Shown here in pieces: positions 55,991 to 64,000 of a DNA stretch of 64,000 bases. The position numbers and the translations under genes are program-made. This DNA is from Prosopocoilus inquinatus. Taxonomy: Eukaryota; Arthropoda; Insecta; Coleoptera; Lucanidae. Position 1 is the stretch's first letter. Every line of letters begins with the position of its first letter. The notes under the pieces are model-generated. The model had not been told where the DNA came from and searched no databases. It saw only the letters and a list, made by a program, of their open reading frames with translations. The DNA is taken from NCBI GenBank assembly GCA_036172665.1, contig CM069874.1, positions 26,619,946 through 26,683,945 on the forward strand, given 5' to 3'.

Positions 55991-56314
55991 AGGTTTTCAC
56001 TGCAATCAAAAACGATTTGCAACAAATTTTTTTTTAAACTTTCATTATGCTTTGGCAGCAAGCATGGCCGCCGTGCATGGGGGACTTATTAGGAGAAAAT
56101 CCGCTTCAATTTGTCTAACCTAAGGCAATGTCAGGTCAAAAAGCGAGCGTAAAATGTCGCCGTTTTATCTGCTTATAATTGTAATAAAAAGGGAATCTTA
56201 TAATTATGTTAAAAATGTAATTTTCTAATTATAATAAAATAAAAGATAACATAAAATAATTATAATAAAAGTAATCTTACCTCTTTCTCAGTGTAATCTT
56301 AATATACAATGTCA

Positions 56315-56850
56315 TTCAAAAAGTGTGCTATAAACTGAACTTTTTTTTATTATTGATTTTTATATAAATTTATGAGACAGAACGCTTTTGAATCTCTTAA
56401 GGTCAAGTTGGGGAATGTCAGACGAAATTTATCTTAAACGATATACAGCGTGGACGCTTAGAAATGAAGATCGATGAGTAAACTGCTCTCATTTAATAAG
56501 ATACGATGAAATATCATAAGAATAAGTCGTTAAGAATTAAAAGTTACAGCTAGATTTGAAATTACAGCCTCCTATCTCAAAAATTAAAAAAAAAAACAAT
56601 TACAATTTATTGTGAAACACTCTTTTTACACACTACATTTGAGAATACTGGTGGGTTTAGCGTCTCCCAAAATAGTATGACTAGGAAAATACGAGATTTG
56701 CTCTTATTTCTCAATTATTTCATTTGGTTCCGAGCGATTATTTCAAATAATTGCTATCGTGCTACAAAAAGAAGTTTCGAAACCCATTCAAATAATCATT
56801 CAGAAATAAATTAAATAATTGAGAAATAAGAGCGAACTTAAAATTTTCCT
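56315..56850 (+). repeat. Dispersed repeat, copy 1
   Basis: Starts near attcaaaaagtgtgctata and matches 58583-59105 throughout in the same orientation (gttggggaatgtcagacgaa, cttaaacgatatacagcgtgg, tacagcctcctatctcaaaa). It ends in an inverted pair: ctcttatttctcaattattt near 56700 against its complement near 56815. No coding frame. Confidence 0.75.
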
Positions 56851-57149
56851 ATTCATATTATGTTAAAGGCACTTTAGCCCTACTAGTGTATTCTAATGAA
56901 GCGTGTATACGGAGTAGTTCAAAATAAATTGTGATTTTTCATTTTTGAAATGTAAGGCTATAATTTCATACCTAGCTATAAATTTTAATTCTGAAAAATC
57001 TATTCTTTGACCTTTTCCTACAGTTTGTGAAATAAGAGCACTTTTCTCTTAAGCGGTCGTCATTTCTCGGTGTCCACGCTTGCTTAGTGGCAAGTAAAAA
57101 GGAGTTCTGCATTTCTGAATTACTTTTATTTACTTACTCGAAGCATCGA

Positions 57150-57448
57150 TTATATAAACAATTCGTCTAGTGAAAAATAATCGAATACATTCTTTACGAG
57201 AGATAAAACAGCAGTACCGGCCGTTTTTTCTGCCAAAGGCCTTATTTCTTCAATCACTTCTTTCGCGTTGTCATTCAATATTTCATTGGTTCTCTTAGTT
57301 AACTCCGGATTATTCCTGAAAAGGTCATCAAATCGAAACTTGCCGTTCTCTACATCTAAATGATAATCGATGGTTTCGAAAGAAATGTACTCTTTTCCAT
57401 TTTTCTGTCTTCTAGTACCAGGGAATGTCATCGTAGCTCTGGCGTTCG
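57150..57448 (-). CDS. takeout/JHBP-like protein, C-terminal exon
   Basis: Minus strand, the last ~98 residues of a takeout/juvenile-hormone-binding-like protein (DUF233/JHBP family), small secreted lipid-carrier proteins of insects acting in hormone transport, feeding or chemosensation. The block GTRRQKNGKEYISFETIDYH, then FRFDDLFRNNPELTKRTNEI and the final ALSLVKNVFDYFSLDELF-like helix, follow the family's usual C-terminus, including the short tail after the last helix. The exon starts after an acceptor tttgattccag (57449-57459) with two bases finishing a split codon, and ends with a stop at 57150. Earlier exons (signal peptide, lipid-binding core) must lie at higher coordinates on this strand. 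I do not see them before the window ends, so they are in a distant position or lost. No stop or frameshift interrupts this exon. Confidence 0.85.
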
Positions 57449-57518
57449 CTGGAATCAAAATATAAAAAAGTAAGTTATTGGAATCTCTCTCGCTTGTTTG
57501 TAGGTTAAATTTAAGAAA

Positions 57519-58008
57519 GTCTCACTGCAAAGAATTTTAATTTCACAATAGCAGCCACTGTGGTTTTGTCAGTTGCGACATTGGGGTCTATTCTGTAACA
57601 TTGATATGGACTTGATATTGCTACGTTTCAAGTGACCTTGCAAAATTGGTATTTTGTAAATAGTTTCTAAATAACTTACAATCCGTTTCAAGTGTGATCT
57701 CGAGTTAATATGCATCTCTATTCAATTTGCGGTCGGCAATCGACGTGAAATGTTATGAAATAGTAACAAATTCTCTTCAATTATTGAAGATCATATCAAT
57801 TGATATGCATATCAATGTTACAGGATAGCCCTGATTATCAAGCAAAAGTTCAATATGAGACAAAGAGGAACGTTATGGCGCAATGAACAAGACAAGAAGA
57901 TAACTTCACGTTCTCCTTTGCCCTATCTTGAACTTTTGCCTGACAATGTCGTAACTGACCGAACCGCGGTTGCTGCTATTGTGAAATTAAAATTCTTTTT
58001 AGTGAGAA
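57519..58008. repeat. Foldback MITE just upstream of the takeout-like exon
   Basis: TCACAATAGCAGCCACTGTG at 57541 is mirrored by the complement at 57965-57990, flanked by AAAGAATTTTAATT on both arms and starting TCTCACT on both. Inner pairs (ctgtaacattgatatg and its complement near 57810) and another hairpin (gcaaaagttca near 57842 against tgaacttttgc near 57930) show nested folding. It lies in the intron before the exon. No coding content. Confidence 0.75.
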
Positions 58009-58282
58009 TTTGCTTTTCTCTGTCCTAAAAAATTATTACGGAGTGTGTATTTTCATAAAAAAATCTGGTGAAATTAGCCTGCTGCCTATTTTTACAGAAA
58101 AGTTCGGTAAATTAGACTCCCGTCCATTTTCATCGAATTTTTCGGTGCAAATAGATACCTGTCTATTTCCACCGAAATTTTTCAAGGAATAGATTTATCA
58201 ACAATTCAGCCGCTGCAGTTGCTTAAACGCGACCATTGTTAATATTTTTTAATAGTCGGCAAGTAATTTCTACTAGAGATTG

Positions 58283-58381
58283 CAGTACTTGTAAACCGGT
58301 AACCATTTACCGGTAAATCGCTAAAAATGTGCTAATTTACCGGTAATTTTCCAATTTTTTACCGGTATAAGTATTTTCTAC
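58283..58381. repeat. TTACCGGTAA palindrome cluster
   Basis: AACCGGTAAC, TTTACCGGTAAA, TTTACCGGTAAT and TTTACCGGTAT within 100 bases, after a cagtacttgtaa start. It resembles the end of a hAT element with subterminal binding repeats. The other end was not found. Confidence 0.5.
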
Positions 58382-58582
58382 TTGCGCTCTAGGCGGTTTC
58401 TGGTATTGTGACAAGTCAGATTTTATGTCATTTGGAGATTTCACTGAAAACAGTAATTTGAACATCTGAAAAGTTAGATTTACGCTTTCCTGTTCAAACA
58501 CAAAAGATGCGGCGACAACTTAGTATCTTGAAAACCACTATAAAACTTAGCACTATACAAAATTCAAAGAAAATTATACAGC

Positions 58583-59105
58583 GTCTTTCAGAAAGTGTGC
58601 TACAAATGGAAATCTTTTTTATTATTGATTTTTATATAAATTTATTGAGGCAGAACACTTCTGCATCTCTTAAGATCAAGTTGGGGAATGTCAGATGAAA
58701 TTTATCTTAAACGATACACATCGTGGACGCTTAAAAATGAAAACCGCTTAAGTGTAAACTGCCTTTATTTAACAAGATGCAGCAAAATACCATTAGAATC
58801 AGTCGTTCAGAATTAAAAGCTACAGCTAGATATGAAACTACAGCCTCCTATCTCAAAAATAAAAAACGATTACAATTTATTGTGAACCACTCTTTATACA
58901 CACTATATTAGGAAATACTGGTGGGATTAGTGTCTCCCAAAATAATACGAGTAGGAAAATACGAAATTCGTTCTTATTTCTCAATTACTTAAGTTGGTTG
59001 TGAGTAATTATTTCAATGAATTATCACGCTACAAGAAAGCACAAAATTTCGGAACGCATTGAAATAATCACTCGGAAATAAATGAAATAATTGATAAACT
59101 GGGAT
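58583..59105 (+). repeat. Dispersed repeat, copy 2
   Basis: Same order of blocks as 56315-56850, roughly 80-85% alike by eye, starting ctttcagaaagtgtgctaca after tatacagcg. The two copies bracket the takeout-like exon. Confidence 0.75.
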
Positions 59106-59561
59106 TTTACTTACGTAACTGACGAGCGAAAATCGAACTGAAGCTGGACAGAATTAATAAACTGTGTATTACTAACATGTATGTTTGGCATGTTCCGGCC
59201 GATGAATTCATTCTGCAAGTATTAATTACAATGAAGGTGTTCACATTGAAAAACTTGTTTATACTCTCGAGGTTTTTCGGTCATTGCTAATATGAGGAGA
59301 GGGGACAGTAACTTTTTCCATATTCTTGACCATAAATTATACTAATCAGTTAATGCATTTTATAGTGGTTATTACAATTAAAACGTGTAAAAAAATTATA
59401 AAAAATTACGAAAGAGCGCGGTCTAAAGTCAAGGTAAAAATAAGGTATTTTTAGTGCATTGAAAAAAACTAGTATAATTTCAGCAATCTCTTATCCAATG
59501 GAAATTATTATTAACAGCCTGACGTAGTTTATGAAATTAAAGGCCGCATTACACATGTCAA

Positions 59562-59777
59562 GTGCTGGGCCGAGAGAATGTACTCGCCCGTTCAAATTGC
59601 AATTTTGTTTATGTAGGAGAAACTTGTGTAATAAAAACGTTAATATCAATCAAATTTCACATTCAAAATAATCAGAATCATTACGTGTTAGTAGAACATT
59701 TAACGCAAAAACATAATTTTGGTCTTGATAATAACTTATATTCTTTATTAATAAACGCACAGATTTTGAAAACTTGA
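59562..59777 (+). pseudogene. Penelope-like GIY-YIG endonuclease fragment
   Basis: NFVYVGETCVIKT followed by LVEHLTQKHNFGLDN is the order of the GIY-YIG-type nuclease at the end of Penelope-like polyproteins (VYVGET..., then H...HNF). The first catalytic Tyr region is present, but the arginine of the usual 'lktR' word reads as LIS. Unlike the 15.5-kb copy, this belongs to a different subfamily. A perfect hairpin CTTTCGGGTAC/GTACCGAAAG lies downstream at 59928-59950. Confidence 0.55.
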
Positions 59778-60109
59778 GAGAGATATTCTGTACCTATTTA
59801 GATTCTTTAAGCAACCCATTTATTAAGAGTTTCCAGACTTCCTCTTTAAATGTTTATATTATATTGTGCAGTTTTAGATTATAGCGATAGTGATCTATTA
59901 ATATATAATATATGCAACTTTCGGGTACTTATGCTCGTACCGAAAGACTTATTTTAAATTTAATTCTCCATATTTTTATGACATTTTTAATTTCTCATGA
60001 AATTCTAAAAATATTTTATGGAAGATGTGATACAATAAAAATGAACAGTTTAGGAGGTATTTAATTAATTTCCATTAAAAAAAATATATCAGATTTGTAG
60101 TATCTTGTT

Positions 60110-60560
60110 TATGATACTCCCATTTTTGGGCCAAAATAACCATTGTGCCAATTTTTGGCCTGTAGGAGGCTATAATAACATGCTTTTAGATCATGCCCAA
60201 GGTTAGTAAAGGTGATATTGCATCTAGCAGATTGCCTTGTTCCCATATAAATCCGTAGTTTGTAGTAGTTTGAAGTAGTTTGAAAGTCTTCCCCCTACGA
60301 AAGTAACTCGTGACGTCACACGAAACTTCTATCCATCACAGTTAAATAAATAGATTGAGTTTTAATCTGTCTCCTAGAGCTTAATCTAATTCACTAAAAA
60401 CGAATCAATTCTGTGATCCTATTGTTCATTTAATGTAAAAACGTGACGTATCGAGTTTCGTACCCAAATGCTCCCTACTGGACCAAGGCAACACAGTCCA
60501 GATCTACCAATCTTGATCATACCCAGTTTTGCACTAAATTATTTACTAGCTGGTGGAAAA
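60110..60560. repeat. Dispersed repeat, inverted relative of 33.95-34.7 kb
   Basis: aactcgtgacgtcacacgaa at 60306, tctgtctcctagagcttaat near 60367 and acacagtccagatctaccaa at 60490 are complements of text at 34440-34560 and 33960-33990. No coding frame. Confidence 0.6.
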
Positions 60561-60569
60561 GCAACTTCT

Positions 60570-61170
60570 GTTCGGACTAATCCCAGCTGTCCAAAAGTCA
60601 TGCTTTTAAAATAGAACACCTAGTATGTTCTTTTGTCCCGCATTAGCATTCCTTAAACTTATCTCTTACCTTTCACTTTCTATTCGAATTTCTCTTTGAC
60701 ACACATTTATCTTTTTCATTTTCCCGTATTATTTTTAAATAGGCTATACAATATACAGAAGTTATCATTTTTCAAATCATCATTCTAGTAGGAATAAAAA
60801 ATAATAATATAATTACTGTGGAGAACTGAGATAAAGAATTTTCAACTTCACATATTAAATGTATTTGATGTTAAATAAATAGATAACTGAAGAAGTTAAT
60901 AAAACAATTGGTTGTCTACGTAAATATGTTGTTGCTTAGACACTATAGAAAGTTATTACTAATAAATAATAACGAAGGATACTCACAGCAATATCATAAC
61001 TAATTTATGTATTTATTTTTCAATGCTATTTAATGAAGATTATTGAAAAATTGATTTTCATTGAAGATAATGACTTTGGTTTATTAAACAGTAAACAACC
61101 CTTCATAGTTACTTCATTACATTCTAATCACAGACCTTAATATATTTGATAATTGATTATTTCCACACTC
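60570..61170. other. No recognisable gene
   Basis: AT-rich, no open frame or repeat noted. Confidence 0.5.
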
Positions 61171-61175
61171 CGACT

Positions 61176-61790
61176 TCAATTAACAAATATTTGAAATTTA
61201 ACATAAAAACTCTTTCTGATTTTTAATAGACATAACACGCAACATTTCTTTTTGTTTCTCCAAGTTACTCCTGGCAAGTGATCTTGAGAACTAACATACT
61301 CCAAATTAAAAATGCTCGAATGAAATTTTTCTCTGACGAAATGATACTTTACGTCTATACATTTGGACATCTTGTGGAATTAGGGACTTTTTATCAAACC
61401 TATCGCACTTTGATTATCCACATGTAAAAAAACATCTTTCGATTTCATCAGACTGCAGAATATAGGTTTGGTCCAAATTATTTCCTTTAGTTTGACATGA
61501 AGCAATATGTTGACAGGGCACATAGTTTTTGCTTTTTGAATTCCACGCCACGGCAGCTTTATCCGATTTTATAACAAATCCTGTGGTTAATCTTCGAGTT
61601 TCAACATCACCTGCATAATCTGAGTCGCGGAAAGTTGACACTTTAATATTATTATTTCGGTAATAATACAATCAGTAAGAAATTATTCCCTTCAAATATG
61701 TTAAAATCCGGATACCGAACATTGATTGCAGCTTCATGGTGTGCATGGCAGAACACATTTGAAAATTCTGATCAGCAGAAATTGCAATTG
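61176..61790 (-). pseudogene. Copia RNase H remnant
   Basis: Minus strand. From about 61750 down: ILTYLKGI (the RYLKGT word), then 61671-61414 with FRDSDYAGDVETRRLTTGFV and AVAWNSKSKN, matching the start of copia RNase H. After a frameshift, 61370-61176 has KCIDVKYHFVREK and NLEYVSSQDHLP, the usual copia C-terminus. The AEY block and third Asp lie in a damaged stretch. No LTR is visible on either side. Confidence 0.8.
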
Positions 61791-61799
61791 CATTGGCAT

Positions 61800-63385
61800 T
61801 TTCCCTGCCAAATGACACTAAAGTAAACCTAAATTCAAGATGGCTGCCTCTGACAAATGAAACTCATATCAAAATATGGGTACTTATGTATAATTTAACC
61901 ACACCAAACATCAAATCTAAATTTCAAACCGATTGTACATAATCTCATTCGATGCAATACTTTTTACGCACCTTGTATAAAGGAAAGGATATGTTCTATT
62001 TCAAAACTCGTATTCTCGGTAAAGCTGGGGTTTCCTAGGAAAGACAGTTGGGTTGAAACGACCGCGACCAGTGAGTTTCCTAGACTTCGCGAAAAAAAAA
62101 ACTATTTCTTTGATAAATGTAAAATAACAAAATAAATTATAAAATAGCAATATAGTAGGAAATACATGGAATAATGATTTCTAGAAAAAAAAAACTTTTA
62201 ATAATAATAAATTAAATTTATATCTATAAGTTACTGATCACTTATACTGAAAATTGTTGTACTCATATTTTATTTTATAATCAAAGCTTATACTCGTGTT
62301 TATAAACATTACCAGAGACTTATTTAAATATGTTAGACAACTCACAGACAAGTTTTCCTTTCGCAAAACAATTCATAACAAAACTCTGTCTAGATCGATA
62401 AATGAAGTTGGCTCTTGTCTGATGAAAAATGTGAGTAAAAAGTCAATTGGTAGTGAAACAATGAATGCTTTTCCAATTATAATTCTGTCCGGTTAAAGGT
62501 TAAAAACTTTCTATCTAGATTGTTTCAATTGAGAGATACTTTTACTCATGAAGATATTAAAGTAAAACACTTTTTGAAATCCACTTACACTTGACGTTTC
62601 ACTAGCTCTATTGGCCACTTTGTAAACCAACTAATATGCAAAACGGCTCCTTCAGCACTTATCAAATAAAATTTATTTTCCCAAAACCCCTAATGAATTA
62701 AATTTCTTAATTATGTACAAAATTATTGACACCGTTCAACTTGAGTAAAATCCTTCGCTGAAAAAATTGAAAATTTCGAATAGTTTTGATATTAATAATA
62801 TAATAACTTCATAATTACAAAAAATTACGAAAAATATATATAATATAAAAAATATGTTTCATACAAAAGTTACTATATTTGATCAAATGCAGTTGAAAAT
62901 TAAGTCAAAATAAAATTCAAAAAGGCGGATGTCCAGATATCGATAGCAACTTTATTATTTTAAATAGACACTATACTGGATTTTTGTACGATTAAATAGC
63001 ATTTTTCTTTCCCATTTCCGCCATGTATTACAAGTAAATAAAACATTATTTATAAAAATTCATATTTTTATTTCAAATCAAGTAAGAATAGGGAAAAGTA
63101 TTGGTAAGAGCTTGTTTGTGCCGTATTGGATTTTACACTTTTTTTAAATAATTTTCTTTATCTTTTTAACTATATACCACAAATTATGCCGGAATAAAAA
63201 AAAATAAGTATATCAAAAGTTTTAGTTTTAAGAAAATTGCATTTTTAGTTTTAAATCAAGTAGCCACGATTTAGCAGAAAACAGTAAAACAACAGACTGC
63301 AATCACCTGTCATTAAATTAAATTTTTGTATGTTTACTGTATTATTCAGTGTTGTAATAATTATTGTTCTATAAATAATTATTTT
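61800..63385. other. No recognisable gene
   Basis: AT-rich. An open frame at 62296-62496 is unrecognised. Confidence 0.45.
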
Positions 63386-63388
63386 AAA

Positions 63389-64000
63389 TGGCAAAATTTT
63401 CAACAATTCCGCTGTACGATATGTTTTGCACCTACGTTAAATGTTACAAGAACTTTCGTGTTGCTGCAGAAACATATTATAATAGTTTCCCAGAAGAACA
63501 CAATCCGAAGTTAAGATTTCTAAAAGATTGGATGTAAATATGCAGCAATAGGGATTTTTACAAAAAAAAAAAAATCGATAGAATGTGGCACATGATGAAG
63601 ATGATTTATTAACATTAGCTTGAATGGCGGCCAATCCAATCATTCTAACTCGCGAAATACAAGCACAAGTTAATGTTTCCAAATCCAAGGCATGGAGGAT
63701 ATTAGATAAACACAAGTTTCACCCTTACAAACTACAAACTGTTCAGACATTAAGACCAAATAACCAAAACCGCAGAGTGCATTTTGCAATTGGCTTATAA
63801 ATAAAATAACCGAAAATGGTGACTTCATCAATCATATTTTATGGACAGAGGAATTTTACTTTTGCAATACTAGGAGGTTATTTAATCAATATAATCAGCA
63901 CCACTGGGCATTGGAAAATCCACATGTAGTTGTTCCTCGGCGAAATCAGGTTCGTTTTGGCTTTAATAATTTTCTTGTGGAATACTGGGAAATCGGTCCA
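63389..64000 (+). pseudogene. Mariner-like transposase with DUF4817 N-terminus, cut by window end
   Basis: Begins MAKFSTIPLYDMFCTYVKCY and continues NFRVAAETYYNSFPEE, a DUF4817 helix-turn-helix. A TAA at 63535 and further stops/frameshifts (near 63580, 63630 and 63797) break it. Then come ILTREIQAQVNVSKSKAWRI (second HTH), KFHPYKLQTVQTLRPNNQNR and HILWTEEFYF. In this family the motif is normally 'TDE.F', so the first catalytic Asp is Glu here. QHHWALENPHVV follows, and the frame runs off the window. This is the insect type of Tc1/mariner-like transposase with a DDE core. Related N-terminal scrap at 39.8 kb. Confidence 0.8.

Larger units (their letters stand above)
55673..56172. mobile_element. 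Hammerhead-ribozyme foldback element, locus 6
   Basis: One minus and one plus unit head to head; more diverged than loci 1, 4 and 5. Ends AAGAAATTTGTTGCAAATCG and ..TTTTATCTGC. Exact 12-bp flanking repeat TTATAATTGTAA (55661-55672 and 56173-56184). Confidence 0.87.

Noticed and set aside
1..64000. CRISPR arrays, operons, bacterial genes
   Set aside because: No spaced repeats of the right size, no ribosome-binding sites or gene clusters. The 15-bp minisatellite at 49.6 kb has no spacers.
1..64000. tRNA or rRNA genes
   Set aside because: No cloverleaf with a GGTTCGANTCC-type arm was found by eye; single TTCGA words occur only in unsuitable contexts.

Overview
The window is AT-rich, intron-and-repeat type eukaryotic DNA with no operons, no bacterial-style gene packing and no long intact genes. 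One host-type exon is recognisable, the C-terminal exon of a takeout/juvenile-hormone-binding-like protein at 57.15-57.45 kb (minus). That family is insect-specific. The transposon set (copia, Penelope-like, pogo, DUF4817-type mariner, Gypsy-integrase-derived genes, YqaJ ORFs) also fits an insect; a beetle is plausible but not proven. Almost everything else that can be identified is mobile DNA in various stages of decay, much of it nested.

Layout. 0-5 kb: a LINE reverse-transcriptase tail and mostly featureless DNA. 5.1-6.7 kb: a broken copia element. 6.8-7.9 kb: an array of a 312-bp repeat, each unit with a full type-I hammerhead ribozyme. 8-15 kb: several foldback elements and a short 164-bp relative of the ribozyme element. 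15.2-17.4 kb: two Penelope-like copies head to head, one split by a 1.1-kb solo LTR. 19.9-21.8 kb: a decayed Gypsy-type integrase gene ending in a long palindrome. 25-30.5 kb: a complete but decayed copia element with both LTRs, split by a TA-flanked DNA element that itself carries a ribozyme element. 34-47 kb: many non-autonomous DNA elements (hAT-like, mariner-like, Harbinger-like), a YqaJ pseudogene, another ribozyme element, and a nest of elements at 44.5-47 kb. 49.6-53.5 kb: a hAT-like element and a pogo transposase split by a TAA-flanked element. 54.7-56.2 kb: two more ribozyme elements. 56.3-59.1 kb: the takeout-like exon and a hairpin element between two diverged direct repeats. 59.5-64 kb: Penelope, copia and mariner fragments; the last runs off the window.

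The most notable system is the hammerhead-bearing element, found at six loci (12 ribozyme copies). Five ribozyme copies keep an identical 63-nt core. All six loci have the same two end sequences and are flanked by 12-14 bp direct repeats. Five of the six are foldbacks or carry inverted material, with ribozymes on opposite strands. Ribozyme-bearing repeats are known from Penelope-like elements, animal retrozymes and some satellites. The fixed ends, consistent target duplications and head-to-head layout seen here are not an arrangement I can match to a named family.

Coordinates of transposon edges come from reading inverted repeats and target duplications by eye. No alignment, folding or database search was run.
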